A stretch of DNA of 5,065 bases from Clostridia bacterium (GCA_017397605.1 JAFQII010000111.1:1-5065); one strand, 5' to 3'; shown: positions 1-5,065, numbered from the stretch's first letter. Notes: generated by a model not told the origin, from the letters alone. Program-made: numbers and translations.

Positions 1-1102
1 ATACCGCGCCTTGCTTGACGAAGTGTGCAAAGTGTTTCATCAGATAGAATTCGGGGTTGAAGGTATAACCGCCGTCCTTGACGCTGATCAGGGAGTTTTG
101 TCTCCAGCCCCATGTGCTCACGCTGTCATTCTCCAGCGCCATGTTCCAATAGACGTTGGCGCGTGCGCCGTGCACGGTGTAGTGGTGCAGAAGCGAGCCG
201 ATATACATCGCAAAATCCCAGGTGTTGTTTCCGTCGCCGCACTGGCATTCGCTCTGGATAAAATCCAACTCTGGGTAGTCCTCTTTTGCCTGCATGATCG
301 CAAACTTGCCGTTCCACTGGAACGCCGCGCCTTTGATGGAAGTGCGCAGCTTGGGGTTTTGCATCAGATAGCCGAGGTATTCGCCGTGCTGACCGTATTC
401 GCAATACGGGTCGGGGCCGTTGCAGGTGCCGTAGTACACGTCTGCCAGATCGCCCACCGCATCGACCAAATGGCACAGAAAAGCCTCCAATTCGGCAGGG
501 GAATACAGACAGGACGGAAACTTTTGATCCGCAAAGATCTCGTTTTGCGGACAGACGGCGGCGATGCGTACACCTTCGGCGGCGTACGACTCTAAGAATT
601 TGCGGAAGTACAGCGCGTATGCCCGCAGGTTTTCTTCGGTCATCACCAAACGCCCGTAGTTGTACGCCTTGGGGAATTTCATCCACGTCGGGGGCGACCA
701 CGGAGACGCAAAAAAGCGCAGGCCGGGCGAGCGCTTTTGCGCCTCGCGCACGGCGGGAAGGATGTATTTCCGATCGCGTTCGATCGAAAAATGCTCCATC
801 GCAAAGTCGCCTTCCGTCTCATTGTAGCTGTACCAGCTCTCGGCAAAATCGTTTGCGCCGATCGAAAGGCGGCAGTAGTCAAAGCCGCAGCCGTCCGCAC
901 CGAACAGCGCGTCAAAGATTTCCGCTTGCTTTTTTGCATCCAGCGAAAAGATCGCCTTGGCGCAGATCTCGCTGATACAGCAGCCCCAGCCAAACATCGG
1001 CTTGCCGACGGGCGCGCCGAGCGTGATCTCACTGCCAGCTTGCGTGGCAAAGGTGTTTTGCTCGGACCATTTTTTTGTATCTGTAGAAGAAATCCATTTC
1101 AT
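1..1102 (-). CDS. GH30 family glycoside hydrolase (glucosylceramidase-like), C-terminus cut by window edge
   Basis: Seen: translating the minus strand from the ATG at 1102 gives 367 uninterrupted codons to the window edge. An AAGGAG ribosome site lies at 1116-1111, 8-9 nt upstream. No signal peptide or membrane segment follows the start (MKWISSTDTKKW), so the enzyme should be cytoplasmic. Landmarks are an N-terminal strand, then FGWGCCISE (37-45), matching the start of the GH30 TIM barrel; SPWSPPTWMK (133-142); the acid/base motif PQNE with Glu188; the nucleophile motif QSECQCGDG with Glu285; WNMALEN (319-325); and FYLMKHFAHFVKQGA (352-366), which parallels the human GBA1 segment FYHLGHFSKFIPEGS. 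Known: GH30 enzymes are retaining beta-glycosidases with a (beta/alpha)8 barrel plus a beta-sandwich. Substrates include glucosylceramide, beta-1,6-glucan, xylan and other beta-glycosides. Inferred: about 70-100 residues, mainly the rest of the C-terminal beta-sandwich, lie outside the window. The exact substrate cannot be read from this sequence. The gene is divergent from the EamA permease. Confidence 0.93.
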   Translation of the reverse strand, partial: MKWISSTDTKKWSEQNTFATQAGSEITLGAPVGKPMFGWGCCISEICAKAIFSLDAKKQAEIFDALFGADGCGFDYCRLSIGANDFAESWYSYNETEGDFAMEHFSIERDRKYILPAVREAQKRSPGLRFFASPWSPPTWMKFPKAYNYGRLVMTEENLRAYALYFRKFLESYAAEGVRIAAVCPQNEIFADQKFPSCLYSPAELEAFLCHLVDAVGDLADVYYGTCNGPDPYCEYGQHGEYLGYLMQNPKLRTSIKGAAFQWNGKFAIMQAKEDYPELDFIQSECQCGDGNNTWDFAMYIGSLLHHYTVHGARANVYWNMALENDSVSTWGWRQNSLISVKDGGYTFNPEFYLMKHFAHFVKQGAV

Positions 1103-1132
1103 AACGGGCGCTCCTTGGGTATGTTTGCGTTT

Positions 1133-1161
1133 ATTATAGCAGAAAAAGTGCCGTTCCGCAA
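1133..1161 (-). promoter_or_regulatory. Predicted sigma-A promoter of the GH30 gene
   Basis: On the minus strand a perfect TATAAT (plus positions 1138-1133) is preceded by TGC, giving an extended -10. A weak -35, TTGCGG (1161-1156), lies exactly 17 bp upstream. The transcription start would fall near 1126, leaving a leader of about 24 nt that holds the AAGGAG ribosome site. The poor -35 with a good extended -10 is compatible with regulated expression, but that is inference. Confidence 0.7.
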
Positions 1162-1174
1162 GAGCAAAACGGCA
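1149..1174. repeat. Inverted repeat TGCCGTT-N12-AACGGCA in the divergent promoter region
   Basis: Perfect 7-bp arms at 1149-1155 and 1168-1174 are separated by 12 bp. They straddle the predicted -35 of the GH30 promoter (1156-1161) and lie about 20 bp upstream of the EamA -35. This position suits an operator. No T-tract follows in either direction that would make it a clear terminator. The site could also be chance in a short GC-mixed stretch. Confidence 0.35.
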
Positions 1175-1194
1175 AAGGAAAGCAAAAAAGGAAC

Positions 1195-1223
1195 TTTACT
1201 TTTTCCGAAAAACGTGGTACAAT
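1195..1223 (+). promoter_or_regulatory. Predicted sigma-A promoter of the EamA permease gene
   Basis: The -35 box TTTACT (1195-1200) and -10 box TACAAT (1218-1223) are separated by 17 bp. The predicted start is near 1230, giving a leader of about 25 nt. A T-tract directly follows the -35. The same CTTTACTTTTT string at the same distance from the -10 occurs in the promoter of the SGNH hydrolase gene near 4493. Confidence 0.7.
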
Positions 1224-1255
1224 CGGTTTGCTTGTCGAACAGGAGGTGCTTGGAC

Positions 1256-2146
1256 ATGAAAGCATACAAAGGATATCTGTACGCGATCCTCAGTGCGGTG
1301 ATATACGGCTGTATGCCGTTGATGGCAAAATACATTTATGACGACGGCGTGTCGCCGATGACATTGGTGCTGTTGCGCAACGCACTGGCTTTGCCCGTTT
1401 TGGCGGTGTTGGCATATCGGCAGAGCAAGAGCCTCAAGATTCCTGCAGGGGCGTTGCCGTCGCTCGGCATTTGCTCCTTGATGGGCTGTTGTGTGACGCC
1501 GATTCTGCTGTTCAGCTCCTATCGGTTTATCGCGTCGGGAACGGCGACGGTATTTCATTTTATTTATCCTGCCGTCGTGGTGCTTGCGGGCATGCTGCTG
1601 CTCGGCAAAAAGGTGTCGTGGGCAAATCTGTTCTGCGTCTTGCTTTGCGTCGTCGGTATCGCGCTGTTTTATACACCCGGCGAGCCGCTTGACTGGCGCG
1701 GAAGCGCACTTGCCCTGCTGTCGGGCGTGACGTATTCCGTCTACGTGCTGGTGCTGTCGGGTTTTCGGTATCGGCAGGTATCGGGGTTTGTCTTTTGCTT
1801 TTACGTCGCCTTGATTGCAAGTATTTTGATGCTTGTCATCTGTATCGTCAGCGGACAGCTTTGCCTGCCCAAATCGATCCTCGGCTGGGCTTTGTGCGCA
1901 CTGTTTGCCGTTTCGATCACGGCGGGTGCGGTCGCGCTGTTTCAACGCGGGACGTTTTTGATCGGCGGGGAACGCACATCGATCTTGAGCACGTTGGAAC
2001 CGACCACAAGCGTGTTTGTCGGCGTGCTGGTGTTTCACGAGCCGCTCGGGCTTCGCGTTCTGCTCGGCTCGGTGCTGGTGATCGCCGCAAGCGTTTTGAT
2101 TGCCGTATTTGATATGAGAGAAAAGAAAAAGGAACTGCGCCGGTGA
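1256..2146 (+). CDS. EamA/DMT-family permease (drug/metabolite transporter superfamily), 10 TM
   Basis: Seen: a 296-residue protein starting at the ATG at 1256, with a perfect AGGAGG at 1241-1246 and a 9-nt spacer. The frame is open further upstream, but that part lies antisense to the GH30 gene and lacks a ribosome site, so this start is favoured. The protein is highly hydrophobic, with about ten membrane segments in two homologous halves of roughly 6-139 and 149-286. The N-half contains a Tyr-Pro segment near 104 (IYPAVVVLAGMLLLGKKV, 103-120). The C-half contains its counterpart EPTTSVFVGVLVFHEPLG (248-265), which is characteristic of EamA domains. A short basic tail (EKKKELRR) follows. Known: the family exports or imports amino acids, nucleotides, drugs and other metabolites across the cytoplasmic membrane, and substrate cannot be predicted from family membership. 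Length is typical (about 290-300). The last seven codons form one arm of a terminator, and the TGA stop lies in its loop. It is monocistronic by layout. Confidence 0.93.
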   Translation: MKAYKGYLYAILSAVIYGCMPLMAKYIYDDGVSPMTLVLLRNALALPVLAVLAYRQSKSLKIPAGALPSLGICSLMGCCVTPILLFSSYRFIASGTATVFHFIYPAVVVLAGMLLLGKKVSWANLFCVLLCVVGIALFYTPGEPLDWRGSALALLSGVTYSVYVLVLSGFRYRQVSGFVFCFYVALIASILMLVICIVSGQLCLPKSILGWALCALFAVSITAGAVALFQRGTFLIGGERTSILSTLEPTTSVFVGVLVFHEPLGLRVLLGSVLVIAASVLIAVFDMREKKKELRR

Positions 2147-2160
2147 CGCAGTTCCTTTTT
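2126..2160. terminator. Bidirectional intrinsic terminator between the EamA gene and the PII-like gene
   Basis: GGAACTGCG (2131-2139) pairs perfectly with CGCAGTTCC (2147-2155) around a 7-nt loop (2140-2146). An A5 tract (2126-2130) and a T5 tract (2156-2160) flank the stem, extending it to 14 bp and supplying a U-tract for transcripts from either strand. It serves the plus-strand EamA gene and the minus-strand DUF1538/PII-like operon. The left arm is inside the EamA coding sequence, and the EamA stop codon TGA (2144-2146) falls in the loop. The PII-like stop lies 15 bp before the stem on the other strand (stop codon begins at 2173). Confidence 0.92.
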
Positions 2161-2170
2161 GTACTTTTGC

Positions 2171-2851
2171 TTAAATGCCCATGACCGAGTCGATCGGCAG
2201 GGACATGACGAGACCTTTTGCATCGCTGTGCATGCCGCATTTTTCGCTGATGGCACGCATGATCTCGGTCTTGCTTTCGTGCTTGGCAAGAATGAGCACG
2301 ATTTCTTTTTCTTCCTGCAGACTCATGCCAAAAAAGGTTGTCGCTTCCTTGCTGTCGATGCTGCGGCTGTGCAAGACCGTGCCGCCGCCCGCGCCTGCAG
2401 CCTTTGCCGCCTCCATGACGTCGCCGCTGAAACCGCGATCGACGATCGCCGCGACCAAAGTGTAGTTGCTGTTTGTCACCGTGTTCTCATCCTTTCTGTC
2501 CTTGTTTTGACTGCCGATGCCGTTCATCATCCGCACCAGCAGATTGGTAGCCCCCGTGAGGGGAATGGTAAACGCGATACCGCTGTTGACCGCGTCAAGA
2601 CGAAGCTTGGAGTGCAATTGCTCCAGCATCTCGTTGCCAAACGCCTTCGGCACCATGGAACAGACCAGAACCTTGTCAATGCTGCCAAAGCCCAGGGTGT
2701 CCATGATCTCGCTGGATGCAGTTCCCTTGGCACCGAGACGGTGCTGGACGGGAACGTTCATCTCGCCAAACAGCTCGGTCGCTTTGTCCGCCAGCTTTTG
2801 CGTGGCGATCAAAACCAGCATCTGGTAGGAAGGGTGTGCGTTATTCTGCAT
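2171..2851 (-). CDS. Tandem PII-like (GlnB-fold) protein, probable regulator of the DUF1538 transporter
   Basis: Seen: 226 residues, cytoplasmic, with two related ferredoxin-like units of about 11-98 and 129-222 joined by a polar linker (112-128). Unit 2 aligns by eye with GlnB: LVAAIVDRGFSGDVMEAAKAAGAGGGTVLHSR (132-163) matches the first strand, helix and GITGMTVTEVKG strand of GlnB. Unit 1 repeats the plan (LVLIATQKLADKATELFGEMNVP, then GIAFTIPL at 91-98, echoed by GLVMSLPI at 213-220). The T-loop region (about 164-176) is much shorter than in classical PII, and the B-loop TGxxGDGKI motif is not seen. Known: PII and PII-like proteins bind nucleotides or related small molecules and often bind a membrane transporter encoded next door. 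Inferred: it senses an unknown effector and controls the upstream DUF1538 transporter. It starts within that gene (11-bp overlap), with AGGAGG at 2866-2861 and a 9-nt spacer, implying translational coupling. Automatic annotation might call it a P-II nitrogen regulator, but a nitrogen role is not supported here. Confidence 0.85.
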   Translation of the reverse strand: MQNNAHPSYQMLVLIATQKLADKATELFGEMNVPVQHRLGAKGTASSEIMDTLGFGSIDKVLVCSMVPKAFGNEMLEQLHSKLRLDAVNSGIAFTIPLTGATNLLVRMMNGIGSQNKDRKDENTVTNSNYTLVAAIVDRGFSGDVMEAAKAAGAGGGTVLHSRSIDSKEATTFFGMSLQEEKEIVLILAKHESKTEIMRAISEKCGMHSDAKGLVMSLPIDSVMGI

Positions 2852-4382
2852 AGAACATGCCCTCCTCGAAATCGATGATATCGTCGCTGTCTGCGGTAAG
2901 ACCTGCGTGCAGAACAGCCGCTTTTTGCAGTTTTGCGGTCTTGAAGTTGTAGACCAGACCCATGATCTGAACGGCGATCAAAGGCGTCAACGCAACCAGC
3001 GCGACCACGCCGAATGCATCGGTCATCAAATTTCCGCCGACTGCTGTGCAGGTACCGATGCTCAGCGGAAGCAAGAACGTCGAGGTCATCGGACCGCTGG
3101 CAACGCCGCCCGAGTCAAACGCGATGCCGACAAAGATCTTGGGCACAAACAATGACATGACCAGCGCGATCAGATAGCCGGGGATAATGATCCAGTAGAT
3201 CGGAATGCCCAGCAAAACGCGGAGCATGGCAAGCCCGATACTGATCGAAACACCGATGGACATGCAACGGTTCATCGCCTTGACGGAGATTGCACCGTCG
3301 GTGACGTTTTCGACCTGATGGTTCAAAACCTGGATCGCGGGCTCGGCTTTGACAATATAGTAACCGATGACCATGCCGATCGGAATGATCACCCAGTTAT
3401 AGGCGAGGGACGCGAGTTCCATGCCCAAAAAAGCACCCACGGGAGCAAATCCGACGTTTACACCGCACAAAAACAGCACAAGGCCTGCGTAGGTGTAGAA
3501 CGTACCGACGACGATTTGCTTGACCTGACGCTTGTGGTAACGGCGCGTCATCAACTGAAACAGCACAAATACCGCGGCAATGGGCAAAAGGGAAAGCGCT
3601 ACTTCCGCACCGTAAGCGGGGAGTTCTTTGGCAAATACCTGCACCACGTCGCGCGTGGTGACCACCTCGGCAAGCTCACCCAACGTATAGGACGCCTCGG
3701 TGGGCTTGAAAAAGCAACCCAGAATCAGCACGGCGAGAATCGGACCGACACTGGACAGCGCAACCAGACCGAACGAGTCGCTTGCAGAGTCTTTGTCGCC
3801 GCGGACGGATGCAAGACCGACGCCCAATGCCATGATAAACGGAACGGTCATCGGGCCTGTCGTGACACCGCCCGAGTCAAACGCCACGGCGAGAAACTCG
3901 CCCGGCACCAAAAACGAAACACAGATCAGTGCGACGTACAACACGATCAACAGCTTGGACAGATCAATACGGAATTTGATACGGATGATCGCCAAAGCCA
4001 AAAAGATACCGACGCCGACACCGACGGTCAGGATCAGAACCGGATTGGGAATCGACGGCACCTGCTCTGCCAAAACCTGCAGATCGGGCTCGGAGACGGT
4101 GATGATCACACCCATGATAAAGCCGATCAAAATGACAAGCCATACGCGCTTTGTCTTGGAGATCTGCACACCGATGCCTTCACCGATCGGCGTCATGGAC
4201 ATTTCCGCACCGAGCTGAAAAAAACCCATGCCCAGAATCAGCATGATTGCGCCTGCCAGAAAAAGCACCATCGTCCCCAGCTCCATCGGAACCAAAAACA
4301 CGCTGATGAACAGCACAATGCCCGTAATCGGCAAAACTGCCGAGAGGGACTCAAGTGTTTTTTCTCTCAACTTGGGATTCAT
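2841..4382 (-). CDS. Fused double-DUF1538 membrane transporter (putative cation/proton antiporter family)
   Basis: Seen: 513 residues, very hydrophobic, about 12-14 membrane segments, with an internal duplication of period about 254. AFDSGGVTTGPMT (167-179) repeats as AFDSGGVASGPMT (421-433), SDSFGLVAL (201-209) as TDAFGVVAL (454-462), and EPDLQVLAEQV (98-108) as EPAIQVLNHQV (347-357). The conserved Asp169/Asp423 and Asp202/Asp455 within membrane-associated motifs are candidate ion-binding residues. The C-terminal tail (about 483-513) is soluble and acidic after residue 497. The ATG at 4382 has AAGGCGG at 4396-4390, 7 nt upstream. Known: DUF1538 proteins occur as separate pairs or as fused double-domain proteins. 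From memory, a paired DUF1538 system (UmpAB) from a halophile was reported to act as a Na+(Li+,K+)/H+ antiporter. Inferred: this is the fused form, working in the cytoplasmic membrane on a monovalent cation or a related solute. It is the first gene of an operon with the PII-like gene. Confidence 0.92.
   Translation of the reverse strand: MNPKLREKTLESLSAVLPITGIVLFISVFLVPMELGTMVLFLAGAIMLILGMGFFQLGAEMSMTPIGEGIGVQISKTKRVWLVILIGFIMGVIITVSEPDLQVLAEQVPSIPNPVLILTVGVGVGIFLALAIIRIKFRIDLSKLLIVLYVALICVSFLVPGEFLAVAFDSGGVTTGPMTVPFIMALGVGLASVRGDKDSASDSFGLVALSSVGPILAVLILGCFFKPTEASYTLGELAEVVTTRDVVQVFAKELPAYGAEVALSLLPIAAVFVLFQLMTRRYHKRQVKQIVVGTFYTYAGLVLFLCGVNVGFAPVGAFLGMELASLAYNWVIIPIGMVIGYYIVKAEPAIQVLNHQVENVTDGAISVKAMNRCMSIGVSISIGLAMLRVLLGIPIYWIIIPGYLIALVMSLFVPKIFVGIAFDSGGVASGPMTSTFLLPLSIGTCTAVGGNLMTDAFGVVALVALTPLIAVQIMGLVYNFKTAKLQKAAVLHAGLTADSDDIIDFEEGMFYAE
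2861..2866 (-). promoter_or_regulatory. Internal ribosome binding site for the PII-like gene
   Basis: A consensus AGGAGG on the minus strand lies inside the last codons of the DUF1538 gene (Glu506-Glu507-Gly508), 9 nt before the ATG of the PII-like gene at 2851. It fixes that start and, with the 11-bp overlap of the two genes (2841-2851), points to coupled translation and a fixed stoichiometry. Confidence 0.85.
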
Positions 4383-4403
4383 GCATGCACCGCCTTTCTT
4401 TCC

Positions 4404-4429
4404 TATTTATAAATATGCTTTATAAATAT
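4404..4429. repeat. Two AT-rich direct repeats TTTATAAATAT at the predicted operon start site
   Basis: The 11-bp string TTTATAAATAT occurs at 4406-4416 and 4419-4429, a 13-bp period with GC between copies. The left copy sits in a 12-bp perfect palindrome, TATTTATAAATA (4404-4415). The right copy contains the 8-bp palindrome TTTATAAA. Read on the minus strand they cover roughly +1 to +20 of the predicted DUF1538 transcript, a usual place for a repressor site. AT-rich DNA makes such repeats easier to get by chance. Confidence 0.5.
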
Positions 4430-4458
4430 ATCCTAACACATTTTTGATATTTTTGCAA
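4430..4458 (-). promoter_or_regulatory. Predicted promoter of the DUF1538/PII-like operon
   Basis: On the minus strand, TTGCAA (-35, plus positions 4458-4453) and TAGGAT (-10, 4435-4430) are spaced by 17 bp, with TGT directly before the -10 giving an extended -10. The start would be near 4423, with a leader of about 41 nt that contains the AT-rich repeats and the AAGGCGG ribosome site. Other -10-like hexamers in the AT-rich tract downstream (TATATT, TATAAA) are possible alternatives. Confidence 0.6.
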
Positions 4459-4493
4459 TTGGTAAATGCAACAAAATGCGTCGGCTGTGTACC

Positions 4494-4522
4494 TTTACTT
4501 TTTGCGCGTTCTATGCTATAAT
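4494..4522 (+). promoter_or_regulatory. Predicted sigma-A promoter of the SGNH hydrolase gene
   Basis: The -35 box TTTACT (4494-4499), a 17-bp spacer and a perfect TATAAT (4517-4522) give a start near 4529 and a leader of about 25 nt. The ribosome site GGAGAGAG (4538-4545) precedes the ATG at 4554. The -35 region and its T-tract match the EamA promoter. Confidence 0.75.
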
Positions 4523-4553
4523 GGCGGTATCATCAACGGAGAGAGAACAAAGT

Positions 4554-5065
4554 ATGAACACAAACGGCAAATATTTTTCCATTCTCGGGGACAGCATTTC
4601 GACGTATCAAAACGTGTCGCACGGCACGGCGGCAGACAACACCAACTCGACGATCCGTCACAACGATCTGTACTACGAAGAGGGCAGGTGGGGCGTGACG
4701 CAAAAAGATACCTGGTGGCAGCAGGCGATCGACCGCTTGGGGATGACGCTTTTGGTCAACAACTCGTGGAGCGGCTCTTGCGTGCTCAAAACATGGCACG
4801 GAACGGTAGGCGCTTATATCGACCGATGCGTACAGCTGCATGCGGACGTCGGGGAGCATCGGGGAACAGACCCCGACTTGATCGCGGTGTTTTTGGGTAC
4901 CAACGACTTCAGTTATTTCGGAGATCTGCTCGGGACGCACGAGACCGACTATGACGCGCTGATCGTACCGCAGGCCGGCGGGACGTATACTTATGCAGAG
5001 CCGAAAACCGTATGCGAGGCGTATGCGGTCATGCTGCACAAAATCAAAGTGCGCTATCCGGACGC
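4554..5065 (+). CDS. SGNH/GDSL-family hydrolase (esterase or deacetylase), C-terminus cut by window edge
   Basis: Seen: 170 full codons from the ATG at 4554 to the window edge, preceded by GGAGAGAG. There is no signal peptide: the chain enters the first strand directly as KYFSILGDSIST (6-17). Block I is GDSI (12-15) with nucleophile Ser14. Block II is NNSWSGSCV (69-77) with Gly74 as the likely oxyanion residue. Block III is LGTNDF (114-119) with Gly115 and Asn117. The block V Asp-x-x-His of the catalytic triad would lie beyond the window. Known: SGNH hydrolases use Ser-His(-Asp) catalysis with Gly and Asn as oxyanion donors to cleave acyl or acetyl esters, including acetylated sugars and polysaccharides, lipids and platelet-activating-factor-like substrates. 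Inferred: a cytoplasmic esterase, perhaps removing acetyl groups from imported sugars given the nearby GH30 gene, though that link is weak. It is divergent from the DUF1538 operon and has its own promoter. Confidence 0.9.
   Translation, partial: MNTNGKYFSILGDSISTYQNVSHGTAADNTNSTIRHNDLYYEEGRWGVTQKDTWWQQAIDRLGMTLLVNNSWSGSCVLKTWHGTVGAYIDRCVQLHADVGEHRGTDPDLIAVFLGTNDFSYFGDLLGTHETDYDALIVPQAGGTYTYAEPKTVCEAYAVMLHKIKVRYPD

Noticed and set aside
11..595. A 194-codon open frame on the plus strand at the left edge
   Set aside because: It lies entirely antisense to the GH30 gene, whose catalytic motifs are intact throughout this stretch.
737..1255. In-frame upstream extension of the EamA gene starting at 737
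   Set aside because: This part lies antisense to the well-supported GH30 coding sequence, has no membrane character or ribosome site, and the promoter TTTACT/TACAAT with AGGAGG lies just before the ATG at 1256.
1196..2038. A 280-codon open frame on the minus strand
   Set aside because: It is antisense to the EamA permease and has the same Gln/His/Arg-rich composition expected of a shadow of a membrane protein gene.
3642..3661. Hairpin CACCACG/CGTGGTG inside the DUF1538 gene
   Set aside because: The stem is short, lies in coding sequence for the TTRDVVQV stretch, and has no T-tract; likely a product of codon choice.
3318..4412. A 364-codon open frame on the plus strand rich in Gln, Asp, His and Arg
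   Set aside because: It is antisense to the DUF1538 membrane protein; hydrophobic codons read in reverse give this hydrophilic, low-complexity product. No ribosome site or family resemblance is seen.
4454..4470. Imperfect inverted repeat TGCAATT/AAATGCA near the -35 box of the DUF1538 operon
   Set aside because: One arm mismatch and AT-rich context make it weak; the TTTATAAATAT pair is a better operator candidate.
4466..4954. A 162-codon plus-strand frame covering the SGNH region in another reading frame
   Set aside because: It starts before the promoter -10 box and lacks the GDSI, NNSWSG and GTND motifs, which are all in the frame beginning at 4554.
1..5065. tRNA, rRNA, CRISPR, IS element or attachment site
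   Set aside because: I looked for cloverleaf-like arms, regularly spaced repeats, transposase motifs and terminal inverted repeats, and saw none; nearly all of the window is explained by five protein genes and their control regions.

Overview
The window looks like chromosomal DNA from a Gram-positive anaerobe of the Clostridia, perhaps of the Oscillospiraceae/Ruminococcaceae kind. This rests on strong AGGAGG-type ribosome binding sites, sigma-A-like promoters with 17-bp spacers and T-rich tracts after the -35 box, a GC content somewhat above 50% by eye, and a gene set (GH30 glycosidase, EamA permease, DUF1538 transporter with a PII-like partner, SGNH esterase) typical of gut Firmicutes. The taxonomic call is inference only; there is no rRNA or marker gene.

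Layout from left to right. (1) On the minus strand, the first 367 codons of a cytoplasmic GH30 (glucosylceramidase-like) glycoside hydrolase run off the left edge. (2) A 153-bp divergent intergenic region carries one promoter for each direction and a 7-bp inverted repeat. (3) On the plus strand is a complete 10-TM EamA/DMT-family permease. (4) A strong bidirectional terminator overlaps the last codons of the permease and separates it from (5) a two-gene minus-strand operon. Its promoter-proximal gene is a 513-residue fused double-DUF1538 membrane protein, and its distal gene, overlapping by 11 bp, is a 226-residue tandem PII-like protein. (6) A 171-bp AT-rich divergent intergenic region holds the operon promoter, two TTTATAAATAT repeats at the predicted transcription start, and the promoter of (7) a plus-strand SGNH/GDSL hydrolase that runs off the right edge. 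Coding density is high, and no gene-free stretch exceeds 300 bp.

Functionally, the centre of interest is the DUF1538/PII-like operon. A membrane transporter of a family linked to monovalent cation/proton exchange is translationally coupled to a probable small-molecule-sensing PII-like protein. This resembles the logic of AmtB-GlnK and SbtA-SbtB. The flanking GH30 glycosidase and SGNH esterase suggest carbohydrate or ester catabolism, but nothing in the sequence ties them directly to the transporter operon. I see no mobile elements, CRISPR arrays, tRNAs or rRNAs.
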